Source: Amycolatopsis saalfeldensis (lineage in GTDB: Bacteria > Actinomycetota > Actinomycetes > Mycobacteriales > Pseudonocardiaceae). From it: a stretch of 64,000 nt of DNA. The notes below the pieces were generated by a model. That model was not told the DNA's origin. It did not search any database and saw nothing but the letters and a program-made list of their open reading frames with translations. Shown one piece after another: positions 44,630 through 54,401 of this stretch (position 1 is the first letter of the stretch; each line of letters begins with the position of its first letter). The translations under genes and the position numbers were made by a program. The stretch lies in assembly GCF_900110575.1 (NCBI RefSeq), contig NZ_FOEF01000005.1, forward strand, positions 62,001 through 126,000, read 5' to 3'.

Positions 44630-46321
44630 TCAGCGCTGTTCGTTGAGCTTGCTGACCACATCCTGAACGTCTTGCCGCAGCGTGGAAAGCGTGTCCTGCA
44701 GCTGCGTGACGAGGCCGTGCGACGAGCCGTCGACGGCGCCGGGCACCGGGTACACCTGGTTCTCCGCGGGCAGCGGGACGCCGGGGCAGGTGGTGCTGCC
44801 CGGGCGGGAGTTCTTGGTGAGGAAGGTGTTCACCAAGCCGTCGACACACGGATTGCCGCTGAGCGCGTACTGCCCGTGGAACGGCGAGTTGTCCACCGAC
44901 ACCAGCGGGACCCCGGCCGAGCGCGCGGCCGCCTTCGCCTGCTCGTACCCGGTCTGCGGGTCGAATTCCCCTTGCACCACCAGCACGTTCGGCCGGACCT
45001 GGGCCGGCAGGTCCGGCAGCTCGTGCTGCGGCGCGTCGGACCAGAAGCCGCACGGCTCGGTGATGCCGTAGGACCAGCCGTACAGCGGGTCCACCGGGCC
45101 CTGCTGGTCGCTGAGGTGCTTGTACCAGCTTGACGAACGCGTCGGCTGGTCGCCACACGCCACGGCGAAGCGGGTTCCGCCCACCTGCGAGTAGTCCGGC
45201 GCGGGCGAGCGACTGACGATATTTGCGACCGTCAGGTCGGCGGCCGGGACGCCGAACGTCGCCCGTGATTGCGTGTCGAGCTGGCCCGCCAGCGTGGCCG
45301 GGGGTGTGGCCGCGGTGCCGTTGAGCGCGGCCGCGCCCTTCGTCAGCACCAGCACGCCGAGCAGCCACTGGATCCGGCTGCCGTTGCCGACGAAGAGGTG
45401 GTCGAAGTTGTCCGGCGCAAGGCCCTTCGTCTTGTAGTACGCGCGGATCTTCTCCCACGTCTGCTTGACCTCGGCGGGGGTCTTGCCCAGCTGCGCCGGG
45501 AACTGCCGGGACAGCCACGGCAGGTAGACGTCGTCGAACTGGCGCTGGTCGATCACCGGGAACGCCTCGAAATCGGCCTGCAGGCGGCCCTGGAAGTTCA
45601 CGCTGGAGTCGAGCACGACCTTGCCCGCGTGCTCGGGGAACATCGACGCGTACTTCGCGCCCAGCCAGGTGCCGTAGGAGTAGCCGAGGTAGTTCAGCTG
45701 CTGGTCGCCCAGCAGGGTGCGGATCAGGTCCATGTCGTGCGTGGTCTGCCAGGTGGTGATGTACGGCGCGAGCGCGTCGCTCTGACAGGACTCCGCGATG
45801 GCGCGTGCGGTCTGCTGGTGCATCGCGATGCTCGACGCCGAGCGGTCGCGGGCGTCCAAGGGCGCCTTCGGCAGCCGCCCGTTGGGCACGTCGCACACGA
45901 AACCCTTGTCGGCACCGCCTTCCTGGCCGGTGCCACGCGGGTCCATGCCGATCAGGTCGTAGAGCTGGTTGACCGACGGCTCCAGGCCGGCCAGCGCGCC
46001 CGCGAGCGAGGTGCCCTGCCCGCCGGGGCCGCCGGGGTTCACCAGCAGCGAGCCCTGCCGTTCGCCGGTGGCCGCGACCCGGCTGATCGACACCTTGAGG
46101 TCGACGCCCGCGGCCGGGTCCGCCCAGTCCCGCGGGACGGTGATCTCCGCGCACTGCGCGGGTTTCGCGCCGTTCGCGGGCTTGAACGCGCAGCTGCCCC
46201 AGGTGATCTGCTGGCCCGTGTAGGGCGCAAGCGGATCACCGGCCGCGAAAGCCGCGGCGGGCAGCGCGGCCGCCACGACCGCCGCGGTGACCGCGACCAG
46301 CCCTGCTCTGGAAGTTCGCAC
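44630..46321 (-). CDS. Secreted alpha/beta-hydrolase peptidase (tripeptidyl aminopeptidase type)
   Basis: A 563-residue exported enzyme. A signal peptide (residues 1 to about 27, VVAAALPAAAFAAG) precedes the hydrolase core: LLVNPGGPGGQGTS (oxyanion region, about 90-103), GYSYGTWLGAKYAS (Ser about 213), GEFDPQTGYEQAK (Asp about 452) and DNSPFHGQYALSGNPC (His about 480). This is the SlpD/Tap-like clan of Streptomyces secreted proteases, which release short peptides. GTG at 46319-46321 follows GAAAGGAA; a longer upstream frame is not used. Confidence 0.86.
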   Translation of the reverse strand: MRTSRAGLVAVTAAVVAAALPAAAFAAGDPLAPYTGQQITWGSCAFKPANGAKPAQCAEITVPRDWADPAAGVDLKVSISRVAATGERQGSLLVNPGGPGGQGTSLAGALAGLEPSVNQLYDLIGMDPRGTGQEGGADKGFVCDVPNGRLPKAPLDARDRSASSIAMHQQTARAIAESCQSDALAPYITTWQTTHDMDLIRTLLGDQQLNYLGYSYGTWLGAKYASMFPEHAGKVVLDSSVNFQGRLQADFEAFPVIDQRQFDDVYLPWLSRQFPAQLGKTPAEVKQTWEKIRAYYKTKGLAPDNFDHLFVGNGSRIQWLLGVLVLTKGAAALNGTAATPPATLAGQLDTQSRATFGVPAADLTVANIVSRSPAPDYSQVGGTRFAVACGDQPTRSSSWYKHLSDQQGPVDPLYGWSYGITEPCGFWSDAPQHELPDLPAQVRPNVLVVQGEFDPQTGYEQAKAAARSAGVPLVSVDNSPFHGQYALSGNPCVDGLVNTFLTKNSRPGSTTCPGVPLPAENQVYPVPGAVDGSSHGLVTQLQDTLSTLRQDVQDVVSKLNEQR

Positions 46322-46475
46322 CGGAGTTCCTTTCGTCCGTCGGTCGGATCGGGTTCGAGTCTCGCGGGCGCGCGGACGCGGATTATCGGCCCGAAGTACG
46401 AACTTCCGTTGCCCCATCAGCCCTGAGAACGAGGACCGGCGCGCGCCCGGCGGCGGCAGCGGTGATGATGGGGCC

Positions 46476-47060
46476 ATGACCACTTCCCGGCCTTCTGAAG
46501 GGCGCGGGCTCGGCGTGGTGGGCCGGCGGATCGTCCAGTACGCGCTGGACCAGCTGCTCGTCGCCGTCCCGCTGGTGCTGCTCGCGACGCTGGTGGTGCT
46601 GCTGTTCCGCCCGGCGGGCCTGGCCGCGCTGGTCCCGTTCCTCACAGTTGTCGCCTTCACGGTGCTGGTGCTGGACTTCGCCGGCCTCTGGTTCTTCGCG
46701 ATCTGGTGGCCGCACCGCCACCACGGTCAGACGCCCGCCATGCGGTGGCTGCGCCTGCGCGTCGTCACGCTGGAGGGGGAGCAGCCCCCGTTGCGGGCGT
46801 TCGTGATCCGGACGGTGCTCATGCTGGTGGACGGGTTCGCCTGGGGTCTGGCGGGAGCCGGGCTGATGCTGTGCACACCCCGGCGCCAGCGGATGGGCGA
46901 CCTCGTCGCCGGGACCGTGGTGGTGAAAGTAGCGCGGGCGCACGAAACCGGGCCGGAGTCAGCGGACGAGGCCGCTCTCCCACGCCCAGATGGCCATCTC
47001 GGTGCGGTTGCGCGCCCGGAGCTTGCGCTGGGCCGCGGCGAGGTGCGTTTTGACCGTTGA
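46476..47060 (+). CDS. RDD family membrane protein
   Basis: A 194-residue protein of the RDD family, named for Arg-Asp-Asp-type positions: VGRRIVQYALDQLLVAVPLV (15-34), HRHHGQTPAMRWLRLRVVT (about 82-100) and RRQRMGDLVAGTVVVKVA (about 138-155). Three membrane helices are clear. Function is unknown. The ATG at 46476 sits after a purine-rich stretch. Its last 34 codons run antiparallel into the 3' end of the response regulator gene. Confidence 0.82.
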   Translation: MTTSRPSEGRGLGVVGRRIVQYALDQLLVAVPLVLLATLVVLLFRPAGLAALVPFLTVVAFTVLVLDFAGLWFFAIWWPHRHHGQTPAMRWLRLRVVTLEGEQPPLRAFVIRTVLMLVDGFAWGLAGAGLMLCTPRRQRMGDLVAGTVVVKVARAHETGPESADEAALPRPDGHLGAVARPELALGRGEVRFDR

Positions 47061-47609
47061 AAGGGAGACCACCAGCGATTCGCAGATCTCGGCGTTCGTC
47101 TGACCGCGCGCGACTGCCTTGACAACGTCCACTTCGCGCTGTGTCAGCGGACTGTCCGGTTCGGACTGTTGACGCGGGACGCTGCCGACGAAGTGGGACA
47201 GCAGCCGCGTTGTGATGGCTGGCGATACCAGCGCTTCGCCGTGTGAAGCGGCGTGCACGGCCTCGATGAGCAGCGTCGCGCCGGCGTCCTTCAGGAGGAA
47301 GCCGCACGCTCCGGCGCGAAGGGCCGCGTGCACGTTCTCGTCCAGGCCGAACGTGGTCACCATGACCACGTGCATCGGGTCCGCGACCTCGGGCCCGGCC
47401 AGCAGCTTCGTGGCCTGAAGCCCGTCGATGCCGGGCATCCGGATGTCCATCAGCGTGACGTCCGGGCGCAGCTCGCGGGCGAGGCGGACGGCGTCCTGGC
47501 CGTCCGCGGCCTCGCCGACCACCTCGATGTCCGGCTCGCCCTCCAGGATCAGCCGGAAGCCGGTGCGGACCATCGCCTGGTCGTCGGCGATCAGGACGCG
47601 AACCGGCAC
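46959..47609 (-). CDS. NarL/LuxR-family response regulator
   Basis: A 216-residue response regulator. Receiver domain (about 1-120): [15 protein letters not shown], phosphoacceptor Asp in [13 protein letters not shown] (about 54) and GFLLKDAG (Lys about 104). LuxR helix-turn-helix (about 150-210): [20 protein letters not shown] and [20 protein letters not shown] at 47607-47609, 22 bp after the sensor kinase, so the pair is cotranscribed. Confidence 0.93.
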   Translation of the reverse strand: MPVRVLIADDQAMVRTGFRLILEGEPDIEVVGEAADGQDAVRLARELRPDVTLMDIRMPGIDGLQATKLLAGPEVADPMHVVMVTTFGLDENVHAALRAGACGFLLKDAGATLLIEAVHAASHGEALVSPAITTRLLSHFVGSVPRQQSEPDSPLTQREVDVVKAVARGQTNAEICESLVVSLSTVKTHLAAAQRKLRARNRTEMAIWAWESGLVR

Positions 47610-47631
47610 TGGGGGCTCCTCGAAGACGGGG

Positions 47632-48801
47632 TCACGCGGGTCCGAGCGGGAGCCGCGCGGCCACGCGCCACCGGTGCCCGGCCTCCGGCCCGGCCTGAAC
47701 CGTACCGCCGACGGCGCTGACCCGTTCGGACATGCCGATCAGCCCGTAACCACCGGGGCGCGCGGGCCGGGCGGCCCCGTCGTTGACCACCTCGACGGTG
47801 AGGCTGTTGCGCTGGTCGTGGCCCACGCTCACGCGCACCTCGGTCGCGCGCGGCGCGTGCCGCCGGACGTTCGTGAGCGATTCGGTGATCAGCCGGTGCA
47901 CCGTCGTGACCACCTCGGGCGCGGCGGTCAGGTCGGCGAGACCGTCCGGGACCTCGAGGCGGACGCTGCCGTCGTCGGGCACCGCACGGTCCACGGCCGA
48001 AGCGAGCCCGGACGGTGGCGCGAACAGGTTCTCCTCGTCCGTGCGGAGCGTGCCGACGAGCCGTCGCATCGACGACAGGGCCTCCGCGCCGGCCGTCTCG
48101 ATCTCGGCGAACGCCGTGGTGTCGCCGCCCTGGCGCTCGGTGACGCGGTGGGCGGCCTGGACCCGCACGACGATGCCGGTGATCTGGTGGGCCACCAGGT
48201 CGTGCAGCTCGCGGGCCAGGCGGAGGCGTTCGGCGGTGCGGACTTCGACGACCTCGGCGCGGGCGCGGGCGTCGGCGTCACGCAGGATCAGGCCGACGGC
48301 CAGCGCGGCGCCCCAGGCCAGCGCGGCGGCCGCGGCGAAGAGGGCTTCGGGCGAGCCGATCCCGTAACGGAGGATCGGCGCCGCCACGGTGGCCAGCCCG
48401 CCCAGCGCGGCCTGGACGAAGGCCGGTTTCGGCGCGAGCCGGTGGCAGGCCGCGCCCACGACGAGCGCGATGGCCAGCGCTTCGGCCGTGCTCGGCTGGG
48501 GCGGGAGGCGCTGGCCGAGCGCCGCGATCACCGCCGTGATCACCGTGCCCAGCAAGGAAAGCGCCGAAACCGCGGTGGCGACCGTGGCGGTCTGCTCCGG
48601 GAACCGTCGGCGAAGCACGGCCAGCACCGCGACCACCGGGGCCAGCCCGGGGACGAACACCATGGCGATCCCGGCCAGGCCGCCCACTGCCGGGCCGGAC
48701 CGGAGGAACAGGACCGAATCGAGCACGACCAGGACGCCGAGCGCGACCGACTCGGCGAAGAGCGGACCGCGACGGCCGGTCCAGGGGAGTTGGCCGATCA
48801 T
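47632..48801 (-). CDS. Sensor histidine kinase (HisKA_3/NarX type)
   Basis: A 389-residue membrane kinase. The first 170 residues hold about five or six membrane helices with no extracellular domain of note. The dimerisation/phosphoacceptor helix is [20 protein letters not shown] (His about 198), followed by a HATPase_c domain with an N box around [12 protein letters not shown] and the G box [17 protein letters not shown]. It phosphorylates the adjacent NarL-type regulator. ATG at 48799-48801. The stimulus cannot be told. Confidence 0.9.
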   Translation of the reverse strand: MIGQLPWTGRRGPLFAESVALGVLVVLDSVLFLRSGPAVGGLAGIAMVFVPGLAPVVAVLAVLRRRFPEQTATVATAVSALSLLGTVITAVIAALGQRLPPQPSTAEALAIALVVGAACHRLAPKPAFVQAALGGLATVAAPILRYGIGSPEALFAAAAALAWGAALAVGLILRDADARARAEVVEVRTAERLRLARELHDLVAHQITGIVVRVQAAHRVTERQGGDTTAFAEIETAGAEALSSMRRLVGTLRTDEENLFAPPSGLASAVDRAVPDDGSVRLEVPDGLADLTAAPEVVTTVHRLITESLTNVRRHAPRATEVRVSVGHDQRNSLTVEVVNDGAARPARPGGYGLIGMSERVSAVGGTVQAGPEAGHRWRVAARLPLGPA

Positions 48802-48900
48802 CGGGCCCCGGGCGTGGTCATGGTGTCGATCGTGCCCGCTTCGCGGCCCGGCTGCCTCCTGCGTGGGACCGAAACCGGGTCGGCCGCGGGTACGAGGTCG

Positions 48901-49659
48901 TCAGCCGAAGCTCACCTGGGACAGGTAGAAGTCGAGGAAGTCGGCGTCGCCGGTGAGAAGTGCGGTTTTGCCGGCTCGGCGGCCGTAGCTGATCAAGAGC
49001 AGGTCGGTGACCGGCGCTTCGACGGTCACGGTGGGCTCGGCGGGGGCGCCGGGGTGCCAGGCGAGGAGGTCGCCGGTGAGGTCGATGGTCCAGCCCTTGC
49101 CGCTGTCGGTTGGTGACAGGTGGACGGTGCGGCCTTCGCCGAGCAGGGCGCGGCGCTCGGGGAAGTAGTCGAGCATGACGGGCAGGGAGCCGAGTTCCAG
49201 CCACTCTTCCATGGCGTCCACCGCGACGTCGTGGTCCAGCGTGAACTCCGCGCCGACGGCCAGGGTCGCGTCCGCGCGGTGCAGGGCCGTCTCGTTCATG
49301 AAGCGCCGCGCGTAGAAGGCGGCGCGGGGCGGTCCGGCGGGGACCGGGGTGACCACGCGGGCGTCCGGACCGGCTTCGCGCAGCGTGGCGGCCAGGGCGC
49401 GGGCGCCGTCCGGCAACCAGGACGGGGCTTGCGGGGTCGAGCCGAGGTGCCGCAGCTCGTCGTCGGGCGGCAGGTTTTCCGCGCGGGTGCGGACGGTCTC
49501 CTCCGCCCAGCGGTGCCCGGCGCATATGTGGTTGAGCAGCTGCCCCAACGTCCACTCCGGGCAGGAGGGGACGGTCGTGCCCAGGTCCGCCCCCTCGACG
49601 GTGGCCTGCAACAACTCGGTCTGCGCGACGATGGCGGCGCACTGGCTGGGGAAGTCCAT
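48901..49659 (-). CDS. Maleylpyruvate isomerase family mycothiol-dependent enzyme
   Basis: A 252-residue DinB-fold protein. The N-terminal helix bundle has the family pattern [20 protein letters not shown] (about 30-49), whose Asp/His positions bind metal in mycothiol-dependent isomerases, and [14 protein letters not shown] (about 125). A C-terminal lobe (about 175-250) is of the MDMPI type. Such proteins use mycothiol, but many have unknown substrates. ATG at 49657-49659 with GAGAGGA upstream. Confidence 0.82.
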   Translation of the reverse strand: MDFPSQCAAIVAQTELLQATVEGADLGTTVPSCPEWTLGQLLNHICAGHRWAEETVRTRAENLPPDDELRHLGSTPQAPSWLPDGARALAATLREAGPDARVVTPVPAGPPRAAFYARRFMNETALHRADATLAVGAEFTLDHDVAVDAMEEWLELGSLPVMLDYFPERRALLGEGRTVHLSPTDSGKGWTIDLTGDLLAWHPGAPAEPTVTVEAPVTDLLLISYGRRAGKTALLTGDADFLDFYLSQVSFG

Positions 49660-49738
49660 CACTGCGGTGTCCTCTCCGTGATCCGGTGATTCACGGGTTG
49701 GTCGGAGCCGCCGCGGCCGTCCGGACACGGGTGGGAGG

Positions 49739-50743
49739 TTATTTCTCCGTGCTCCACGCGTCGCCCCACTCGGCGTCACGGGCGGCGCGGTAGCGGGGGC
49801 CCTGCCGTTTGGACACGGTGCTGCCGGGGGCGAGGCCGTCCACCGTGCACAGGTCGAGCTGCACCCAGCCCTTGTGCTTGCGCGGGTGCCGCAGGATTCG
49901 CGCGTCCGGGCGGTCGAGGCTCCGGACGGCCGACGCGACGACGTACGAGAACTTCTCGTCTTCGAAGCCCAGCGTGCTCGCCTTGATCCGCCGGTGCAGG
50001 CCCGAGCGCGGCAGCCGCGCGGCGAAGTGACACCAGTCCTCACCCGGGCGGATCGGGCACTCGCCGTCGTGCGGGCACGGCGCCACGACACGGCGGTCCA
50101 TGCCGCGCAGCACCTCCCGCGCCGCGCGGATCCGCGCGAAGCCCGCGGGCGTGCCCGGCTCGATCAGCGCCACGGTGCCGGCCTTCGCGGCCAGCCAGCG
50201 GACGACCTCCTCGCGCCCGCGCTCGGGCAATTCGCCCAGCACGTACGACATCGTCACCAGGTCGGCCTCCGGCGCGGCGGACGCCGGGTCCACGAGCCCA
50301 CGCTGCCAGGTCGTGCCCCGGACAGCCGCCGAAACAGCCGTCGACGCGAGCTTCCGCCCGAGGGTGAGCGCCCCGGCGACCTGCTCGATCACCGTGCACT
50401 TCTCCAGCGACGGCCACACCTGGGCCGCCGCCCAGACCGCCGCGCCCGTGCCGCCGCCGATGTCGATCTGGGTCCGCGGCGCGAAGCCCGGAGCGGCCGC
50501 CGCTGCTTCGTCGAACGCCGCGGCGACGGCTGCGTACGTGGCCGGCATGCGATAGCCGGCGTACGCGGCGACGTCGATTTCCGAGGACAGGATCGGCGAC
50601 GTCGCGGCGTCGCCCTGCCGGTAGCGCGTGCTGAGCTTGTCGACCGCCTGCGCGAGCCGTGCTTCGGGGAACCGGCCCAGTTCGCCCTCGAGGGACGAGC
50701 GGAGGTCGTCGGGGAGTAGCGCCACGAGCGGGAATTCTCCCAC
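49739..50743 (-). CDS. Small ribosomal subunit Rsm22-like methyltransferase
   Basis: A 334-residue SAM-dependent methyltransferase. Motif I is IDIGGGTGAAVWAA (about 93-106). The family-specific Cys/His cluster is APCPHDGECPIRPGEDWCHF (about 221-240), followed by RSGLHRRIKASTLGFEDEKF, as in the yeast mitochondrial Rsm22 group. The family associates with the small ribosomal subunit. GTG at 50741-50743. A target base cannot be named. Confidence 0.87.
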   Translation of the reverse strand: MGEFPLVALLPDDLRSSLEGELGRFPEARLAQAVDKLSTRYRQGDAATSPILSSEIDVAAYAGYRMPATYAAVAAAFDEAAAAAPGFAPRTQIDIGGGTGAAVWAAAQVWPSLEKCTVIEQVAGALTLGRKLASTAVSAAVRGTTWQRGLVDPASAAPEADLVTMSYVLGELPERGREEVVRWLAAKAGTVALIEPGTPAGFARIRAAREVLRGMDRRVVAPCPHDGECPIRPGEDWCHFAARLPRSGLHRRIKASTLGFEDEKFSYVVASAVRSLDRPDARILRHPRKHKGWVQLDLCTVDGLAPGSTVSKRQGPRYRAARDAEWGDAWSTEK

Positions 50744-50875
50744 GCCCCTTCCACCCCTCGGACAGCCGTCTGACCTGCTAGTTTCGGCTCCGGGAAAAAA
50801 GTTCGGCCGCCGTGTCGATTTGGCGGCCGGCCGATCGACGCGTCAGTGAAGGCAACCGAGAGAGAGGATCTTCCG

Positions 50876-51301
50876 ATGCGGTTCATGGTGATCATGAAGG
50901 CCAGTGAAGAGAGCGAAGCCGGCCAGATCCCGAGCACCGAGTTGCTCACGGAGATGGGCAAGTTCAACGAGGAGCTGGTCCGCGCCGGGGTCATGCTGGC
51001 CGGCGAGGGGCTCACGGCCAGCGCCGATGGCGCGCGCGTCAAATTCGGGGGCACGGCCGAGCCCCAGGTCGTCGACGGGCCGTTCGCGGAGACCAAGGAG
51101 CTGATCGCCGGCTTCTGGATCCTGCAGGTCCGCTCGAAGGAGGAGGTCATCGAGTGGGTCAAGCGCGTGCCGAACACCGACGGCGCCCACCACGAGATCG
51201 AGATCCGGCGCATCGCCGAAGCCGAGGACTTCGGCGACAACATGACCCCCGAGCTGCGTGAGGCCGAGGAGCGGCTGCGGGCGGAGAGCGCGAAGAACTG
51301 A
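50876..51301 (+). CDS. YCII/DGPF-domain protein, partner of an ECF42 sigma factor
   Basis: A 141-residue protein with the YCII-related (DGPF) fold: RFMVIMKASEESEAG at the start and the signature VVDGPFAETKELIAGFWILQ (about 63-82). Such small proteins are encoded next to ECF42 sigma factors in actinobacteria. ATG at 50876 with GAGAGGA upstream. A strong terminator lies between it and the sigma gene. Confidence 0.87.
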   Translation: MRFMVIMKASEESEAGQIPSTELLTEMGKFNEELVRAGVMLAGEGLTASADGARVKFGGTAEPQVVDGPFAETKELIAGFWILQVRSKEEVIEWVKRVPNTDGAHHEIEIRRIAEAEDFGDNMTPELREAEERLRAESAKN

Positions 51302-51326
51302 GCCGTCCCGAACGGGGTGACGGCGT

Positions 51327-51355
51327 GCCCGCCCGAGGGTTGCCCTCGGGCGGGC
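51327..51355 (+). terminator. Strong hairpin between the YCII and sigma genes
   Basis: Perfect 13-bp stem GCCCGCCCGAGGG / CCCTCGGGCGGGC with a TTG loop, 25 bases after the YCII stop and only 19 bases before the sigma start. No T tract follows, so it may attenuate rather than end transcription. Confidence 0.75.
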
Positions 51356-51374
51356 GGCCCTGTGTGATGGGCCG

Positions 51375-52643
51375 GTGGAGACGCAGGGGGCGGTTCGGAC
51401 GCGCGGCGCCGTCGAGGCGGTGTGGCGGATCGAGTCCGCACGCGTCATCGCGGGGCTCGCGCGGATGGTGCGTGACGTCGGGCTGGCCGAGGAGCTGGCG
51501 CAGGACGCGCTGGTCGCCGCCCTGGAGCAGTGGCCGGAGACCGGGGTGCCGCGCAATCCCGGCGCGTGGCTGACGACCACGGCGAAGCGGCGCGCGATCG
51601 ACCACTTCCGGCGGAACGAGAACCTCGGCCGCAAGCTCGACGAGCTGGGCCGCGAACAGCGCGTCGGCGAAGGCGTGCTGCCGGACTTCGACGCCGTGCT
51701 CGACGAGGAGCACATCGAGGACGACCTGCTGCGCCTGGTGTTCACGGCCTGCCACCCGGTGCTGTCCACCCAGGCCCGCGTGGCCCTCACCCTCCGGATG
51801 CTCGGCGGGTTGACCACGGACGAGATCGCCCGCGCGTTCCTGGTGAAGGAGTCGACGATCGCGCAGCGGATCGTGCGCGCGAAGAAGTCGCTGGCCGACG
51901 GATGCGTCCCGTTCGAAGTGCCGGTGGGCGAGGAACGCGTCGCGCGGCTTTCGTCGGTGCTGGAAGTGATCTACCTGGTCTTCAACGAGGGCTACTCCGC
52001 CACCCGCGGCGACGACTGGATGCGCCCGGCGCTGTGCGAGGACGCGCTGCGCCTCGGCCGGGTGCTCGCCGGGCTGATGCCGTCGGAGCCGGAGGTGCAC
52101 GGGCTCGTCGCGCTGCTGGAGATCCAGGCGTCGCGCTCGGCCGCGCGCACCGGGACCAACGGCGAGCCGGTGCTGCTGATGGACCAGGACCGCGGGCGCT
52201 GGGACCAGCTGCTCGTCCGCCGTGGCCTCGCCGCGCTGGCCCGCTCGGAGGAGCTGGCCGGCGGCGCCTACGGCCCGTACTCGGCGCAGGCCGCGATCGC
52301 CGCCTGCCACGCGCGCGCCCGGACCCCGGACGAGACGGACTGGGTCAGAATTGCTGCCCTATATGAAGGTCTGGCCCAGATCACGCCCTCGCCGGTGATC
52401 GAGCTGAACCGGGCCGTGGCCGTTTCGATGGCTTCCGGCCCCGCGGCCGGGCTCGAACTGGTGGACCGGCTGCTCGACGAGCCGGCGCTGAAGGCCTACC
52501 ACCTGCTGCCCAGCGTGCGCGGCGATTTGCTGCTGAAGCTGGGCCGTCCCGCGGAGGCCAGGGCGGAGTTCGAACGCGCCGCCGGGCTCACCGGCAACGC
52601 GCGGGAACGCACTCTGCTGCTGGGCCGCGCGGCGTCCTGCTGA
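51375..52643 (+). CDS. ECF42-type RNA polymerase sigma factor with C-terminal extension
   Basis: A 422-residue sigma factor, twice the usual ECF length. Sigma regions 2 and 4 occupy about residues 1-190 (ARMVRDVGLAEELAQDALVA; LTLRMLGGLTTDEIARAFLV and STIAQRIVRAKKSL). A long helical C-terminal domain follows (about 195-420), containing IYLVFNEGYSATRGDDW and the TPR-like end LLLKLGRPAEARAEFERAAG. This extension and the DGPF neighbour define group ECF42. No anti-sigma is expected. GTG at 51375, with almost no leader after the hairpin. Confidence 0.88.
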   Translation: METQGAVRTRGAVEAVWRIESARVIAGLARMVRDVGLAEELAQDALVAALEQWPETGVPRNPGAWLTTTAKRRAIDHFRRNENLGRKLDELGREQRVGEGVLPDFDAVLDEEHIEDDLLRLVFTACHPVLSTQARVALTLRMLGGLTTDEIARAFLVKESTIAQRIVRAKKSLADGCVPFEVPVGEERVARLSSVLEVIYLVFNEGYSATRGDDWMRPALCEDALRLGRVLAGLMPSEPEVHGLVALLEIQASRSAARTGTNGEPVLLMDQDRGRWDQLLVRRGLAALARSEELAGGAYGPYSAQAAIAACHARARTPDETDWVRIAALYEGLAQITPSPVIELNRAVAVSMASGPAAGLELVDRLLDEPALKAYHLLPSVRGDLLLKLGRPAEARAEFERAAGLTGNARERTLLLGRAASC

Positions 52644-52690
52644 GACGTTCGACGAGGGGCTGGCGTGCGTCTCGGTTTCGGAGGGCCGCG

Positions 52691-54364
52691 TCAGGGAATC
52701 ATGAACTCCAGCACGGTCGCCTGAAGCAGTGAGATGACGCCGACCACGGCGGTCAGCGCGATCGACCACAGGAACGTCTGGCGCAGCAGGGATCCCTCCT
52801 TGCCGCTCTGACCGATCGCGGTCGCGCCGATGGACAGGTTCTGCGGCGAGATCATCTTCCCCATCACCCCGCCGGAGGTGTTCGTCGCGCCGGCCAGCAC
52901 CGGGCTCAGGTGCAGCTGCTGCGCGGAGATCACCTGCATGGGGCCGAACAGGCTGTTGGTCGAGGCGTCCGAACCGGTGAGGAACACGCCGAGCCAGCCG
53001 ATGTAGGCGGAGAACAGCGGGAAAACGGCGCCGGTGGTGGCGAGCGCGAGGCCGAGCGTCTGCGTCGCGCCGGAGTAGTTCATCACGAACGCGATCGCCA
53101 GGATCATGAAGATCGTCGCCAGCGCCCAGCGCATCTGGTACAGCGTGGCGCGGTACGCGGCCAGCAGCTGCTTCGGCTTCGCGCCCAGCACGAACCCGGC
53201 GATCACCGCCGCGATCAGGGCCACGGTGCCGGGTGAGAACAGGAAGTCGACGGTGAAGGCGGCCGCGTACGGCGTGTCCTTGGGCGTGATCGGCGCGTGC
53301 TGGATCACCTGGTTGTGCAGGCCCGGCCAGGCGAACACCCAGTCGGCCCGGTGGAGCAGCTTCGTCAAGTCGAGCCAGGACGGCAGGTGCGTGAAGATCG
53401 TGCCGATGCGCGAGGCGAAGATCGCCACGATCAGGATGATGTACGGCGTCCACGCGTAGAGCGCGCCGCGTTCGGACTTCTCCACGGCCGTCTTGACCGG
53501 TTCCTCGCCATCGAAGCGCCATACGGTCTTCGGCTGCCAGAACCGCGTGAGGACCCACAGCGCGGCCATCGCGGCGAGCGCGGCGAGCACGTCCACGAGG
53601 CTGGCGCTGATGTAGTTCGACGCCGCGAACTGCATCAGCGCGAACGCGACCCCGGCCGTCACGACGGCGGGCCAGACCTCCAGCATCTTCTTCCAGCCGG
53701 CCAGCACCACGACGAGGAACGCGGGGATGATCACGGCCAGGAACGGCACCTGGCGCCCGACCATCGACGAGAACGCCGCGGTCGCCTCGTCCGGCTTGAG
53801 GTGCATGATCGGCGCGGTGATCCGGCCGAGCACGATCAGCGGGTTGCCGAGCCCGCCGAACGCCACCGGCGCGGTGTTCGCGAGCAGCGCCAGCACCACG
53901 GCCTTCACCGGCGGGAAGCCGAGCGCGGCCATCATCGCGGCGGTGATCGCGATCGGCGAGCCGCCGCCCGCGACGCCTTCCAGCAGCGCGCCGAAGCTGA
54001 ACGCGATCAGCAGCGCCTGCAGCCGCCGGTCCTCGCTGAAGCCCGCGAGCACCCGTTTGATGTGGGTGAACCGGCCGGTGGTGACCGTGACGTTGTGGAA
54101 GTACACGGCGTGGAACGCGATCCAGGCGACCGACCACACGCCGAACAGCACGCCCATGGCCGCCGAGTCGAACGCGAGCCCGGCGGGCATCCGGTACAGC
54201 AGCAGCGCCACCAGCAGCGCGGTGACCAGCGCCAACGCCGCGGAAAGGTGCGCGGACAGCTTGACCACGCCCAGCGAGACCAGCAGCACGATGATCGGGA
54301 GGGCCGCCAGCAGCGCGGAGAACCACAGCCCGCCCGCCGGCTGGTAGTCCTGGATCCAGGTCAC
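52691..54364 (-). CDS. lctP: L-lactate permease
   Basis: A 557-residue LctP/LldP-family lactate:proton symporter with about 13-14 membrane helices. Family pattern: MTWIQDYQPAGGLWFSAL at the start, ALLIAFSFGALLEGVAGGGS and GGLGNPLIVLGRITAP in the middle, and GSDASTNSLFGPMQV and AGATNTSGGVMGKMISPQNL near the end. GTG at 54362-54364 follows AAAGGAG at ideal distance. It lies 37 bp after an IclR regulator gene on the same strand, so it is likely under that regulator. No lactate dehydrogenase gene is adjacent. Confidence 0.94.
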   Translation of the reverse strand: MTWIQDYQPAGGLWFSALLAALPIIVLLVSLGVVKLSAHLSAALALVTALLVALLLYRMPAGLAFDSAAMGVLFGVWSVAWIAFHAVYFHNVTVTTGRFTHIKRVLAGFSEDRRLQALLIAFSFGALLEGVAGGGSPIAITAAMMAALGFPPVKAVVLALLANTAPVAFGGLGNPLIVLGRITAPIMHLKPDEATAAFSSMVGRQVPFLAVIIPAFLVVVLAGWKKMLEVWPAVVTAGVAFALMQFAASNYISASLVDVLAALAAMAALWVLTRFWQPKTVWRFDGEEPVKTAVEKSERGALYAWTPYIILIVAIFASRIGTIFTHLPSWLDLTKLLHRADWVFAWPGLHNQVIQHAPITPKDTPYAAAFTVDFLFSPGTVALIAAVIAGFVLGAKPKQLLAAYRATLYQMRWALATIFMILAIAFVMNYSGATQTLGLALATTGAVFPLFSAYIGWLGVFLTGSDASTNSLFGPMQVISAQQLHLSPVLAGATNTSGGVMGKMISPQNLSIGATAIGQSGKEGSLLRQTFLWSIALTAVVGVISLLQATVLEFMIP

Positions 54365-54401
54365 GGGTCAGCTCCTTTGCCGCTCCTCGGCCGAAAAGGG
54401 T

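Noticed and set aside
43284..46154. 956-codon minus-strand frame opposite P450 and across the peptidase
   Set aside because: It is antisense to the P450 and out of frame with the secreted peptidase, both of which have full motifs.
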